Shown here in pieces: positions 1-9,190 of a stretch of DNA of 64,000 nt. Position 1 is the stretch's first letter, and each line of letters opens with the position of its first letter. A program made the position numbers and the translations under genes. A model generated the notes under the pieces. It did not search any database and was not told where the DNA came from. It saw only the letters and a list, made by a program, of their open reading frames with translations. The DNA is from Bacteroidetes bacterium UBA7692 (GTDB lineage Bacteria; Bacteroidota; Bacteroidia; Chitinophagales; LD1): NCBI GenBank assembly GCA_002482725.1, contig DLGO01000038.1, forward strand, positions 10,753 through 74,752. Reading direction: 5' to 3'.

Positions 1-2
1 CG

Positions 3-1085
3 ATTGGCTGGGTACTGAATGAACTTGGCCTGCCTGCATTTACCTATGGTGCCGGGTTAAACCTGTTCAGCATCAAGATACTTTCCTATTTCATGGGTAA
101 GCTGGGTGCCTATAAGGTAGACAGGAGAAAGAAGAACTCGGTATACCTTGAGGCATTGAAGAGCTACAGCTGTGTAGCATTGGAACGTGGAGCGCATAGC
201 ATTTTTTTTCCGGGAGGCACCCGTACCCGCTCCGGCTCCATAGAGCGTAAGCTGAAGTTGGGGCTGTTGGGTACTGCAGTTGAGGCTCAGAAATATAACT
301 TTAAGAAATTTCCAGAGCAGCTCGCACCCAAAATTTTTGTGGTGCCGATGAATATCAATTACCACTTTGTACTGGAGGCCTCCAGCCTGATAAATGAATA
401 CTTGAAAGAAATTGGCCAGTATCGTTTCCTGAAGGAGAATGATGAATACTCCACCTCCTACAAAATGGTGCGTTTCATTTTTAAATTTCTTTCAGCCAGC
501 TCATCGCTAACCATTTCTTTTGGTAATGTAATGGACGTATTTGGCAATGAAGTAGATGATGATGGTAATAGCTTTAATCACTTGGGGAATCCTATAAATA
601 CGAAAAACTACTTTGTAACCAATGGTGAGCTAAAAGATGACCAGCAGCGCGATGAAGAATACACCAAGATACTTGCAGAAAAGATAGTGGAGAATTACGC
701 CCGTTTCAATACGGTGCTTACCAGCCACCTGGTTTGCTTTACGCTGTTCGAGCTGATAAAGAAAAAGTATACTACCGTAGATTTATTTACGCTGATGCGT
801 ACACCCGATCAGGATATTTTCATACCGGAGGGCGACCTGCATGAGGCCATAGAGCGCGTAAAGGAGCGTGTAAAAGTGATGTTTGCCGAAGGTGATATAC
901 AGATGTCTCCCGAGATACGATGGAATGTAGAGAAGATAATAGACCATGGTATGAAGAACATTAACCTGTACCATACTGCTAATCCCATCAAGAAGATTTC
1001 CGGAGGGTACGGTACAGAAGACTTAAAGCTGTTGTTCTATTATCGCAACCGTTTGGATGGTTATGGTTTGGAGAAGTATGTTTAA
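3..1085 (+). CDS. glycerolipid acyltransferase (PlsC/LPLAT-like), 5' truncated
   Basis: Probable membrane-associated acyltransferase that moves a fatty acyl chain onto a glycerol-phosphate acceptor in phospholipid synthesis. The reading frame is open from base 3, so the start and the family's HxxxxD catalytic box lie outside the window. Visible are a GAYKVDRR block (acyltransferase motif II) and an FFPGGTRTRSG block that matches the substrate-binding motif III, usually EGxRS/TR. About 200 residues follow the catalytic core, longer than a minimal PlsC and more like PlsB-type enzymes. An internal ATG at 93 exists, but the coding frame clearly continues upstream with good sequence. It converges with the lptG-like gene, with 8 bases between the stops. 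The exact acceptor cannot be told from sequence. Confidence 0.8.
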   Translation: MGWVLNELGLPAFTYGAGLNLFSIKILSYFMGKLGAYKVDRRKKNSVYLEALKSYSCVALERGAHSIFFPGGTRTRSGSIERKLKLGLLGTAVEAQKYNFKKFPEQLAPKIFVVPMNINYHFVLEASSLINEYLKEIGQYRFLKENDEYSTSYKMVRFIFKFLSASSSLTISFGNVMDVFGNEVDDDGNSFNHLGNPINTKNYFVTNGELKDDQQRDEEYTKILAEKIVENYARFNTVLTSHLVCFTLFELIKKKYTTVDLFTLMRTPDQDIFIPEGDLHEAIERVKERVKVMFAEGDIQMSPEIRWNVEKIIDHGMKNINLYHTANPIKKISGGYGTEDLKLLFYYRNRLDGYGLEKYV

Positions 1086-1093
1086 GAGGGATC

Positions 1094-2170
1094 TTACTTA
1101 GGTGCTTTCCTTACCAGGTATATTGCTAATGCCCCAAAAACAAAATTCGGGAACCATACTCCCAAAAACGGAGGTAAAGTAGAGTTGGTAGAGAATGTTA
1201 CCGAGAACTTCATTATAATCTCGTATAGCGCACTTAGCCCGATGCCCAATACAAGGTGCCATCCCAATCCCCCGCGAACCTTACGCGAGGCTACGCTCAC
1301 GCCTATCAGCGTTAGAATGTATATGCTGAATGCGGAAGAGGTCCTCCTATGCCATTCTACCTCATAAAATTCAATATCGCTCAATCCGCTTTTGGTCATA
1401 TAATCTATATGGTCAGATAGCTCTGCTGTTGTCATTTCCTCCTTTATACTTCCGGTAAAAGAGAAGTCGTCCGGCTCAAATACAAAAGAGGTATCTAACT
1501 GTGCTATTGCTCTCAGCTTTTCCCCGTTTTCGGTAAAGTTTCGTATATAAGTGCCTGTTATTCTCCACTTTTTTTCCTTCTTCAGCCACTGTATTTTTTC
1601 ACTGCGGATTTTGGATACAAGCTTGCCTTTGTCAAATTTTTCCATGGCAAAATGATAACCCTCTGCGCTGCCCGGCGAATAGTTTTCTATGTATATGATT
1701 GTGCTGGGTGCTACCTGCCTATGGAAGTTATAGCGCATGCTGCCCTGGTATTTGTTTATATACTTATGTTCAAATGCCAGCCTCTTTTTATTGGATTGAG
1801 GTACCAGCCAGTTATTGCTTATCCATAAGCCTGTACCCAGTATGGTAGCACCTAAAAAGTACGGATAAAGCATGCGGTAAAAGCTGGTGCCGCTGTTTAG
1901 TATGGCTATTATCTCTGACCTGTTTGCCAGTTGCGAGGTGAAGAATATAACGGCTACCAACACAAAGAATGGAGCCAGTAGTGCGGATATGTATGGTACA
2001 AAGTTTACATAGTATTCGAATACTATGGCAGAGAGCGGAATGCTGTTGTCCAGGAAGTTATCAATTTTTTCGCTCAGGTCTATAACTATGGTAATAGATA
2101 TAAGCAGGCCTATGATAAAGAAGAATGTCCCCAAAAACTGCTTTAGTATATACCAATCTAATTTCTTCAT
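1094..2170 (-). CDS. lptG: LptF/LptG family permease (YjgP/YjgQ)
   Basis: Inner-membrane permease subunit of the Lpt exporter, which with LptB extracts lipopolysaccharide from the inner membrane and passes it to the periplasmic bridge. The 358 residues show the family layout: N-terminal helices beginning LDWYILKQFLGTF, a large periplasmic domain in the middle (about residues 130-270), and three hydrophobic segments at the C-terminus. The RSEIIAILNSGTSFYR segment after TM3 matches the conserved cytoplasmic loop of LptF/G. It lies 19 bp downstream of the cvpA-like gene and is probably cotranscribed with it. LptF versus LptG cannot be separated with certainty from one sequence; the short form and the context favour LptG. 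Confidence 0.85.
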   Translation of the reverse strand: MKKLDWYILKQFLGTFFFIIGLLISITIVIDLSEKIDNFLDNSIPLSAIVFEYYVNFVPYISALLAPFFVLVAVIFFTSQLANRSEIIAILNSGTSFYRMLYPYFLGATILGTGLWISNNWLVPQSNKKRLAFEHKYINKYQGSMRYNFHRQVAPSTIIYIENYSPGSAEGYHFAMEKFDKGKLVSKIRSEKIQWLKKEKKWRITGTYIRNFTENGEKLRAIAQLDTSFVFEPDDFSFTGSIKEEMTTAELSDHIDYMTKSGLSDIEFYEVEWHRRTSSAFSIYILTLIGVSVASRKVRGGLGWHLVLGIGLSALYEIIMKFSVTFSTNSTLPPFLGVWFPNFVFGALAIYLVRKAPK

Positions 2171-2189
2171 CTATCTGCTTTGCGCGCGG

Positions 2190-2723
2190 TTATTTTGAGT
2201 TTTTCTGCTCATCCAGCAGGTGGTCAAAATCATCGAATGCGCCTTTGAACATAGGTACTACTTTTCCGCTGTATTTCACTACATCCGGCGCAAATGTCTC
2301 TACATAATGGTATAAATGAGAGGATTTCTTTTGCGATGCCGGTAAAGCCCCCCATTTATCTGTAAACCACAGGAACACACAGATTACATACAATCCTATC
2401 AACGCATGGATACAGCCTCCCAGCAATTGGTTCACCAGATTCAGGGTAAATGCTTTCAGCAATTGCTCCAGCATCCAGGCTATTAGCCGCACCAGTAATA
2501 CTACGAGAATAAATACCAGTATAAATGATATTACGGCGGTCATTTTAGGATCCGGGCTTAGCGTTTCCTTTACGAACTTTGCCGCCATATACGAAAACTT
2601 AAGTGCCACCATGATGCCCAAAAAGTAGGCAGCCAGTGAGAACAGCGCATAGATGATGCCTTTCTTATACCCCCAATAGAAGCCAACACCGATAAACAGC
2701 AGGAAAATAATATCTATAATCAA
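2190..2723 (-). CDS. CvpA family membrane protein
   Basis: Small integral membrane protein (177 aa) with four hydrophobic segments, beginning MIIDIIFLLFIGVGFYWGYKKG. That GxxxGxxKG-type first helix and the overall length are typical of the CvpA/colicin V production family. In other bacteria the family is linked to envelope stress tolerance, and its biochemical role is unsettled. The C-terminal 30 residues are polar and include an acidic FDDFDHLLDE stretch. It sits between the large TolB-like gene upstream (64 bp gap) and lptG (19 bp gap) on the same strand, consistent with an envelope operon. Confidence 0.8.
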   Translation of the reverse strand: MIIDIIFLLFIGVGFYWGYKKGIIYALFSLAAYFLGIMVALKFSYMAAKFVKETLSPDPKMTAVISFILVFILVVLLVRLIAWMLEQLLKAFTLNLVNQLLGGCIHALIGLYVICVFLWFTDKWGALPASQKKSSHLYHYVETFAPDVVKYSGKVVPMFKGAFDDFDHLLDEQKNSK

Positions 2724-2787
2724 TTCAGTAAAATTTGGTCGGCTAAAATTACCTGTATTATACCAATTCCATTACTGGACTTAAACA

Positions 2788-5700
2788 CTAAAAGTCGTAA
2801 CCGAATGTGAAATAGTACACCGGCTTTTTGGTAAAGGCTCCTGTATCGTATCCCCAGGCGGCATCAAATTTCAGGTAATAGCCTAGAAGTGATGTTCTGA
2901 AGCCGGGGCCAAGGCCAAAAACTACAGGTGTACGGTATTGTTTTACCCTGATGGTAGATACACTGTTGCTGTATGGCTTAAAGAACAACGGGTTGGTATC
3001 GCTGAAAGGCGAAATTCCTTCCCATGCTGTACCCGCATCAAAAAATGCTACCAGCGTAAAGTTTTTCAGGAACTCAGAGCGTAGTGGCGTGCTTTTCATA
3101 ATGGCAAAAACAGGTATGCGCAGTTCAGAGTTTATAGCAGCGTAGCTATTGCCGTTTCTGGCATTTTGCAGGAATCCGCGCAGTGGCGTTGCCAAAGTCT
3201 GGAATGCATAACCATTATTCGTATTGATAGGGGTGTTCCTGTCGAATGTGCTGCCGTTTTTGCCGGTTATCCAGCTATCTACGCCACCCAGGTAGTATAT
3301 CAGTTTACTATTGCCCAGCGAGGTTCCCATGCTGATCCTGTTAGCCCATATCATTTGGCGGAATATTTTCAGGTAGTGCCTGGCATCCAACCCCAGTACC
3401 GTAAACCATTTGTTGTTGATGCTTGGCAGTGGCACATCGTAGCCTTCGCGTATGGTTCTTGTTTTAAAAGGAAATTCTTTGTGTATCTCTCCAAACACCT
3501 TTATACGCCAGCCATAGCGTATGTTGGCTTGTACATTCAGCGTATTGTCAAATACATAATCCGCTTTCAGGAACAACCAATTGGTCATTTGTGTCGGCGT
3601 TTTCAATGTAGTGTCGCTAATGGATTTGTATATAGTCTTATCGTTACGGAACGCAGCACCAAAGCCAAAGCGCTGTAACACATCTATTGGGTAGCGGAAG
3701 TCAGCTTCCAGGTAGTGCGTCTTTACGCTTATGTCATTTTCAGTAAGCGATTTTCTATAGAAGGTGAACTTTTTGTCAATGCGCTTTTTAAGGTTCTCGT
3801 AGGTGATAAAGTATTCGCTATTGCCATTTATACCACTGAAAGGCAACCTTAGTCCACCATACAACTTATGATTTTCAAGCAAATCAGAAATGCCAAATTT
3901 CAGGCCAAAGCTGATAGGGGGAATGGTGAAGTTTGGATTGTTTGGGTTAAACGGTTGGTAACGGGTCATGATAAGCGAGTTATCCAGTTGGGTAACTATA
4001 TCGTCAACGCTGAATTTAACGGAGTAGGCTAATACCTTGGTGCTTTTGAATACATAATTTCCATTCAGTCCGCTGGCTATATTCAGCTTACTTGATGCAG
4101 TATTGGCAGAGTCCCAGTTAAACAAAGGCACTCCATAATCGAATTCACTCTGAAAATCAAAAGGTCGTGTGCCATTGCTGCCGGGTGCCGGAGCGTTGGC
4201 CTGTGGAAGTACGGTGGGTGCAGTAGCTTTTGCAGGTGTTGCTTTACCTTGTGTTTGCTTGCCAAAATCGGTAGAGAAATTAATGGCGCCCGTTGCCGCA
4301 CTTGCGTATGGTATTTTGTAAAAGAGTGTTTTGTTGTTTTGCTTTACCAGTTCTATCACCAGCTCTTTTGAAGGTAGTATCTGTTGTTCACGTATGCTGA
4401 ACAGGTTATTGCTTACCTGCGCAGTGCGGCCCTTTAGCTTATATATCGCTTCCTGCCTTATATCGGTAATCTTAACTTCTTCCATGTTTACGAAAGAATC
4501 GATCACTTGGGACTCATGCAGCGACATGGCACTTTCTTCGCCTGTTTCTTTGTCTACGTAGGTATATATCTTCTGGTAGTGGTCAAAAACGGTTTCAAAA
4601 GTACCTGTGTACCTGTTGCTGATTCCGTTGGCATCGCTCAGGAAGCTGTACTCCGTTTCAGAGAAGGGCTGTGCATAGGTTTCATCTGCCAGGGGCGTAT
4701 TGGTTATCTGGTTTATGGTACCTGGGTCGTCCAAATTAATGAAGAACAAGTCCAGCCTTTTGCTTGGAAATGGCTGATTGGTGTACCGCTCTTCCTTTAT
4801 TTCATCATTTGGCCTGTTGCTCGAGAACATAATACCCTTCAGGCTATCAGCTTCTATGTAGCTTGGGTATAGGTCATCAAAATAATCATTGGTAAGCTTG
4901 GTAGTAGTGGTACTTGCTATCTTGTACAGGAATATATCGCTCTGCCCGTTTTGCTGCGCGCTCAGCACCAGGTTTTTAGAGTCAGATGTATAGTTCATGT
5001 GAAGTACCTTCTGGAATTTTTCAACCCTCGCTACTTTCATTTTATCTTTCTCCAGATCGTATATGCCTAAATAAATTACCGCTCGTTTTTCGAAGATTAC
5101 CGCTAATTCCTTACCGTTTGGCGACCACGCCAATAGTGGCTGCGATAGGTCGGTAAATACAGTATTGGTGCGGAATCCGCCTTTTAGAATAGTTTTCTTT
5201 TTGTTGGTTTCTGTATTCAGCAGGTGCACCTTGTACCTGCCCATATCGTTGCTGCTGAAAGCAAGATGCTTATTATCATTACTTAGGCGCGGCTGGTAGT
5301 AGTCTATACCTTTTTTGCTTTTACGCTTTATGATATTGGCACTTGATCTTTTAGTGGTGTTCATGCTTTCGTTGTTGAAGCGAGCCACATAAAAATTGTA
5401 CCACTCTATCAGGGTTTCATCTACGCCTTTGCCTATTACAAACTGAAAGCCGTTCTCGGCGCTGCGGTTTATGCGGGTCAGGTACAGCAGGTTGCTTACC
5501 GACTGCTTGCCGTATTTCTCTTCTACATAGTGGAAGAGGCTGTGTCCCACAAAGGCTGCTTCTTCAGTAGTCAGCTTATTCAGTTTAGAGAATCGCCCGC
5601 TCATAATACCATCGCGCAGTTTATCCTCCAGTGAGCTGCTCCACGGCTGTGCCACATAGCTGATAAAACCTTTCCTGTACCAGTCGGGCAGGCTTAGCAT

Positions 5701-6195
5701 TACGGCATTTTGCAAAAACTCTACAAACGAGCTTCCCGACATCAACTTATCAAAATACAGCCTTGCCAATCCTTCGCGTATCTGCTGGTCTACGTGCTCG
5801 TGCGACCCATTGAAATAGATGTATAGCTTATTTTCCGGAAGGTTGGTGGTGCCACCACCATTGTTGGCAGGCTCGTAAATACCGATATTGGTCTGGTTCA
5901 ATTCATTGATGGAATTGTAGACTATCAAGTCTATCTTTCTGCGGTATTTAAAGTCCAGAGTAGTGCTTAATTCCTTAGAAAACTCTTCGGCATACTTGAT
6001 GGCATATTTGCCTACATCTTGCCCGCCCTGGTAGAAGTAGGTGTTGAAATGGTCGCTTTCGTAAAAGGAGAAAATGAAGTCTTTGTATTGTACCCGGTTC
6101 TGTCCGTATTGCACAGTATTTGTTTGCGCCATAGTGTAATGAGCGCAGCCAAGGAATACCAGAAAAAGGAATAATATTTTATATAGTAATTTCAA
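2788..6195 (-). CDS. TolB-like beta-propeller / outer-membrane barrel protein
   Basis: Large exported protein of 1135 aa. A signal peptide covers residues 1-24 (ending YTMAQ). The N-terminal third resembles a peptidase-MA-like fold, but I see no HExxH motif, so activity there is doubtful. The middle third contains WD40/PD40-type propeller blades (LAFSSNDMG, LLAWSPNGKEL, IMFSSNRP). The last ~400 residues alternate short hydrophobic and aromatic strands and end YYFTFGYDF, as in surface-antigen (BamA-like) beta barrels with a C-terminal aromatic. Bacteroidota annotations often call such proteins translocation protein TolB, but the barrel makes it different from E. coli TolB. Function is inferred only as envelope-associated. 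It is the first gene of the minus-strand envelope group. Confidence 0.7.
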   Translation of the reverse strand: MKLLYKILFLFLVFLGCAHYTMAQTNTVQYGQNRVQYKDFIFSFYESDHFNTYFYQGGQDVGKYAIKYAEEFSKELSTTLDFKYRRKIDLIVYNSINELNQTNIGIYEPANNGGGTTNLPENKLYIYFNGSHEHVDQQIREGLARLYFDKLMSGSSFVEFLQNAVMLSLPDWYRKGFISYVAQPWSSSLEDKLRDGIMSGRFSKLNKLTTEEAAFVGHSLFHYVEEKYGKQSVSNLLYLTRINRSAENGFQFVIGKGVDETLIEWYNFYVARFNNESMNTTKRSSANIIKRKSKKGIDYYQPRLSNDNKHLAFSSNDMGRYKVHLLNTETNKKKTILKGGFRTNTVFTDLSQPLLAWSPNGKELAVIFEKRAVIYLGIYDLEKDKMKVARVEKFQKVLHMNYTSDSKNLVLSAQQNGQSDIFLYKIASTTTTKLTNDYFDDLYPSYIEADSLKGIMFSSNRPNDEIKEERYTNQPFPSKRLDLFFINLDDPGTINQITNTPLADETYAQPFSETEYSFLSDANGISNRYTGTFETVFDHYQKIYTYVDKETGEESAMSLHESQVIDSFVNMEEVKITDIRQEAIYKLKGRTAQVSNNLFSIREQQILPSKELVIELVKQNNKTLFYKIPYASAATGAINFSTDFGKQTQGKATPAKATAPTVLPQANAPAPGSNGTRPFDFQSEFDYGVPLFNWDSANTASSKLNIASGLNGNYVFKSTKVLAYSVKFSVDDIVTQLDNSLIMTRYQPFNPNNPNFTIPPISFGLKFGISDLLENHKLYGGLRLPFSGINGNSEYFITYENLKKRIDKKFTFYRKSLTENDISVKTHYLEADFRYPIDVLQRFGFGAAFRNDKTIYKSISDTTLKTPTQMTNWLFLKADYVFDNTLNVQANIRYGWRIKVFGEIHKEFPFKTRTIREGYDVPLPSINNKWFTVLGLDARHYLKIFRQMIWANRISMGTSLGNSKLIYYLGGVDSWITGKNGSTFDRNTPINTNNGYAFQTLATPLRGFLQNARNGNSYAAINSELRIPVFAIMKSTPLRSEFLKNFTLVAFFDAGTAWEGISPFSDTNPLFFKPYSNSVSTIRVKQYRTPVVFGLGPGFRTSLLGYYLKFDAAWGYDTGAFTKKPVYYFTFGYDF

Positions 6196-6247
6196 TTCTA
6201 CCGCGGATTTATTCGCAAAATGTTGAGCCTTAAAAGGTTCTCATCGC

Positions 6248-6255
6248 TATCTTTG
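6248..6255 (+). promoter_or_regulatory. candidate Bacteroidota -7 box (TATCTTTG)
   Basis: The octamer TATCTTTG matches the Bacteroidota sigma-A -7 consensus TAnnTTTG exactly and is followed by GCAC, a common context. The -33 TTTG partner is poor (TTGA near 6223). It lies 74 bp before the ATG of the MBL hydrolase gene, in the gap between divergent genes. Confidence 0.4.
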
Positions 6256-6329
6256 CACAATATAATATTTGCTGTAAACAAAACGAATTCTTTCGGGTTT
6301 TGAATTCCAGCTTTCTTAAATAAACTAAA

Positions 6330-6986
6330 ATGAAGATTAAAAAGTTCACGTTCAGCCCGATTCAGGAAAATACTTATGTAGTTTACGATGAAACGGGAGA
6401 GTGCGTGATTATAGATCCGGGTTGCAGCAATGAAACAGAGCGACAGAAGCTGGCCCACTTCATACATGAAACCCGCCTCACTCCAGTTAAGCTGCTGAAT
6501 ACTCATTGCCATATAGACCATGTAGCGGGAAATAAGTTTGTAATGGAAACATACAATGTAGGACTGCTGATACACCGCAATGAGTTGCCTATACTGCACG
6601 AAGCACCTAAGTTTTCACGTTTCTTTGGTTTAGAGTGCCCGCCATCGCCCGAGCCGGAGGCTTTTATAGATGAGAACGACACGGTTACTTTCGGTGAAAC
6701 AACTTTTACAATTTTGTTTACACCCGGGCATTCGCCTGGCAGTATCTGCTTTTATAATGCAGCGGAGAACAAAATATTTTCAGGCGATGTGTTGTTTATG
6801 GGAGGCATCGGCCGGTACGACCTGCCGGGTGCCAATGGTGCAGATCTTTTCAAAAGTTTGGACGAAACCATGATGGGCTTGCCCGATGATGTTACAGTAT
6901 ACTCAGGCCACGGTCCGGAAACTACTATAGGAAATGAGCGCAGGACAAATCCGTATCTCAATCCTGCTTTCCGTGACCAACTTTAA
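6330..6986 (+). CDS. MBL-fold metallo-hydrolase (glyoxalase II-like)
   Basis: Cytoplasmic metallo-beta-lactamase-fold hydrolase of 218 aa with two metal sites. The THCHIDH motif gives ligands H59, H61, D63 and H64; H134 lies in the TPGHSPGS block, D153 in SGDVLF and H194 in YSGHGPET, so the full dinuclear ligand set is present. This spacing is that of the hydroxyacylglutathione hydrolase-like/YcbL subgroup, which hydrolyses thioesters such as lactoyl-glutathione analogues. The C-terminal glutathione-binding domain of classical glyoxalase II is absent, so the natural substrate is unknown. It starts divergently from the TolB-like gene, and the DUF2256 gene follows after 2 bp. Confidence 0.85.
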   Translation: MKIKKFTFSPIQENTYVVYDETGECVIIDPGCSNETERQKLAHFIHETRLTPVKLLNTHCHIDHVAGNKFVMETYNVGLLIHRNELPILHEAPKFSRFFGLECPPSPEPEAFIDENDTVTFGETTFTILFTPGHSPGSICFYNAAENKIFSGDVLFMGGIGRYDLPGANGADLFKSLDETMMGLPDDVTVYSGHGPETTIGNERRTNPYLNPAFRDQL

Positions 6987-6988
6987 CT

Positions 6989-7141
6989 ATGAAACAAAAA
7001 CTAAAAGCCGATTTGCCCCAGAAAACCTGCATAGCCTGTAATCGTCCATTTAGCTGGCGAAAGAAATGGGAGCGGGATTGGGAGAACGTAAAGTACTGTA
7101 GCGATAGGTGCAGAAATGCTAAGCCAGGGGAGAAGCCTTAG
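6989..7141 (+). CDS. DUF2256 zinc-ribbon-like micro-protein
   Basis: A 50-residue reading frame starting 2 bp after the MBL stop and therefore probably translated from the same message. It carries two cysteine pairs, C14-x2-C17 and C37-x3-C41, around a basic and aromatic core ([17 protein letters not shown]). This is the DUF2256 signature. The cysteine spacing suggests one bound zinc ion. The family has no established function; in other genomes it is often found beside cryptochrome/photolyase-like genes, which are not seen here. It is easily missed because of its size. Confidence 0.8.
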   Translation: MKQKLKADLPQKTCIACNRPFSWRKKWERDWENVKYCSDRCRNAKPGEKP

Positions 7142-7184
7142 TATGAAGCGGGTTTTTTAATGGGAGATAACTCCCAAAGTATTT

Positions 7185-7192
7185 TATTTTTG
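7185..7192 (+). promoter_or_regulatory. candidate -7 box (TATTTTTG) for hpd
   Basis: TATTTTTG fits TAnnTTTG and lies 20 bp before the hpd ATG, implying a short leader. Directly upstream at 7161-7176 is a small hairpin (TGGGAG-ATAA-CTCCCA) that may terminate the preceding two-gene message. No clear -33 TTTG is visible, so the call is tentative. Confidence 0.35.
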
Positions 7193-7212
7193 AAAGATCA
7201 AACACAGAAGTT

Positions 7213-8343
7213 ATGAGCACATTAGAAGCAACAAATGCAACCGATACTTTAACGGAAGATTTTCTGCCGCTAAACGGAACAGACCATGTAGAGTTCTATG
7301 TAGGTAATGCCAAACAGAGCGCATATTATTACCAGAGCGCATGGGGTTATGAACTGGTAGCCTATTCCGGTCCGGAAACCGGTGTGCGCGACAGGGCAAG
7401 CTATGTATTGCAGCAAGGCAAGATAAGGATAGTGCTGACCACGGCCATGAGCCCTGAGCACGAAATATCGAAGCACCAACTGTTGCATGGTGATGGCGTA
7501 AAAATGATAGCACTTTGGGTAGATGATGCCCGCAAAAGCTTTGAAGAAACGACTAAGCGTGGTGCACGCCCTGCTATGGAGCCAACGGTGATAAAGGACG
7601 AACACGGTGAAGTGGTTATATCTGCTATATATACTTATGGCGAAACAATACACAAATTTGTAGAACGCAAGAACTATAATGGCGCATTCCTGCCGGGCTA
7701 TGTGGCTAAGAAAAGTGGAGTACCCGTAAAATCGGTGGGTCTAAAGCATATAGATCACTGCGTAGGTAACGTGGAGTTGGGTAAAATGAACGAATGGGTG
7801 AAGTTTTACGAAGATGTAATGGGATTTAAACTATTGCTGACATTCGACGATGAGGATATATCTACTGAATACTCTGCGCTGATGAGCAAAGTGGTGAGCA
7901 ATGGTAGCGGATTTGTGAAATTCCCTATCAATGAACCTGCCGCAGGCAAAAAGAAATCTCAGATAGAAGAGTACCTGGATTTTTATCATGGGGAAGGACT
8001 GCAGCATATAGCTATAGCAACAGATGATATTATCAGCACAGTAACTGAACTGCGCGCAAGGGGCATAGAGTTCCTGCATGTGCCTGATAGCTACTACAGC
8101 GAGGTTTGGACACGCGTAGGTAAAATTAACGAAGACGTTGAAGCCATTAAGAGCTTGAATATTTTGGTAGACCGAGATGATGAAGGCTACCTGCTGCAAT
8201 TGTTCACCAAGCCTATACAGGACAGGCCTACAGTATTCTTTGAGATAATACAGCGCTGCGGTGCCAAAAGCTTTGGTAAAGGCAACTTTAAAGCATTGTT
8301 CGAAGCGATAGAACGCGAGCAGGATCTCAGAGGGAATCTGTAA
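7213..8343 (+). CDS. hpd: 4-hydroxyphenylpyruvate dioxygenase
   Basis: Non-haem iron dioxygenase that turns 4-hydroxyphenylpyruvate into homogentisate, the second step of tyrosine catabolism. The 376-aa protein has the two vicinal-oxygen-chelate halves of the family. The iron ligands are visible as H182 (KHIDHCVGNV), H265 (EGLQHIAIAT) and E344 (TVFFEIIQR). The C-terminal FGKGNFKALFEAIEREQ helix that closes over the active site is intact. Length is normal. No other homogentisate-pathway gene (hmgA, fahA) lies next to it in this window, so the pathway must be completed elsewhere. The downstream hairpin at 8410 ends the transcript. Confidence 0.95.
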   Translation: MSTLEATNATDTLTEDFLPLNGTDHVEFYVGNAKQSAYYYQSAWGYELVAYSGPETGVRDRASYVLQQGKIRIVLTTAMSPEHEISKHQLLHGDGVKMIALWVDDARKSFEETTKRGARPAMEPTVIKDEHGEVVISAIYTYGETIHKFVERKNYNGAFLPGYVAKKSGVPVKSVGLKHIDHCVGNVELGKMNEWVKFYEDVMGFKLLLTFDDEDISTEYSALMSKVVSNGSGFVKFPINEPAAGKKKSQIEEYLDFYHGEGLQHIAIATDDIISTVTELRARGIEFLHVPDSYYSEVWTRVGKINEDVEAIKSLNILVDRDDEGYLLQLFTKPIQDRPTVFFEIIQRCGAKSFGKGNFKALFEAIEREQDLRGNL

Positions 8344-8409
8344 TGTGAGAAGGCAATCGGAGCGGCATCTAAAGGGAGTTGCTTTTTAACTACATTATTT
8401 AGAAATAAG

Positions 8410-8441
8410 AAAGGCGATACACTTCACGTGTATCGCCTTTT
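8410..8441. terminator. bidirectional intrinsic terminator
   Basis: A perfect 13-bp stem (AAAGGCGATACAC / GTGTATCGCCTTT) with a 5-base loop, flanked by A and T runs. It lies between the convergent hpd and histone-like genes and can serve both strands. Confidence 0.8.
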
Positions 8442-8479
8442 CTATTGTGTAGCAATCGGGAGATTGTATCTTGTATTTC

Positions 8480-9190
8480 TTATTTTGCTTTTTTAGCTGG
8501 TGCTGCTTTTTTAGCCGGTGCTTTCTTCGCGGCTGGTTTTGCAGTTGCTTTAGCTTTACTTGCCGGAGCTTTAGATGCTGTTGCTTTAGCAACAGCTTTC
8601 TTAGCAGGGGCTACCGCTTTGGTAGCAGTCTTTTTAGCTGTAGCTACTGTTTTCTTTGCAGTTCCTGTAGCCTTTGCTACTGCTTTTTTAGCAGTGCCTT
8701 GTGCTTTGGCTACTGTTTTCTTAGCCGATGTTTCTACTTTTTTAGCCACCTTAGCTACGGCTTTGGTTGCTTTGCCGGCAGACTTAGTAGCTTTGGCGCC
8801 TGATTTAGAAGCAGATTTAGTAGCTGTATTAACTGCTTTGGTAGCTTTCTTCTGAGCATCTTTTGCTACTGAGGTTACTTTAGCTTTTACTGCATTTACA
8901 GCCTTTGTTGCTTTGCCTTGCAGTGAACCACCTTTAGCTGATTTTGATGCTGTTTTTTTGCCACGAGAAGATGGTTCTAAAGAATGAGTTACTTTATCCA
9001 ATCCTTCACCTATTACATCTACCGCCTTATCGCGCAGTTCTTCAGTTTTTTCTTTCACACCTTCTATAGCGTGGGTTACCGCGCCTTTGATGCTGTCAGT
9101 AATTTCTGTAAACTTACCTTTAAGGTCAGAACCTTTAGAGTTTTTGGCGGCTGCTCCTGCAGATTTTCCGGATGGCTTATTCTTATTCAT
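8480..9190 (-). CDS. histone H1-like lysine/alanine-rich protein
   Basis: A 236-aa, very basic, low-complexity protein. Residues 1-75 form a mixed-charge amphipathic region (SDLKGKFTEITDSIKGA, GVKEKTEELRDKAVDVIGEG). From about residue 78 to the end the chain is almost only Lys, Ala, Thr, Ser and Val, with repeated KKAVAKA/TAKKTVA units and a PAKKAPAKKA-type tail like eukaryotic H1 and bacterial HctA/H1-like proteins. Such tails bind DNA non-specifically and compact nucleoids. The N-terminal helical part is unlike histone globular domains and resembles stress-type YtxH or apolipoprotein-like helices. Its monotonous GC-rich codons give long spurious frames on the opposite strand. It sits beside the sigma-54 stress island, so a role in stress compaction is plausible but unproven. 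Confidence 0.75.
   Translation of the reverse strand: MNKNKPSGKSAGAAAKNSKGSDLKGKFTEITDSIKGAVTHAIEGVKEKTEELRDKAVDVIGEGLDKVTHSLEPSSRGKKTASKSAKGGSLQGKATKAVNAVKAKVTSVAKDAQKKATKAVNTATKSASKSGAKATKSAGKATKAVAKVAKKVETSAKKTVAKAQGTAKKAVAKATGTAKKTVATAKKTATKAVAPAKKAVAKATASKAPASKAKATAKPAAKKAPAKKAAPAKKAK

Noticed and set aside
8445..8855. Ala/Leu-rich plus-strand frames opposite the histone-like gene
   Set aside because: They are mirror images of monotonous Lys/Ala codons; the minus-strand protein has a start, charged domain structure and terminator.
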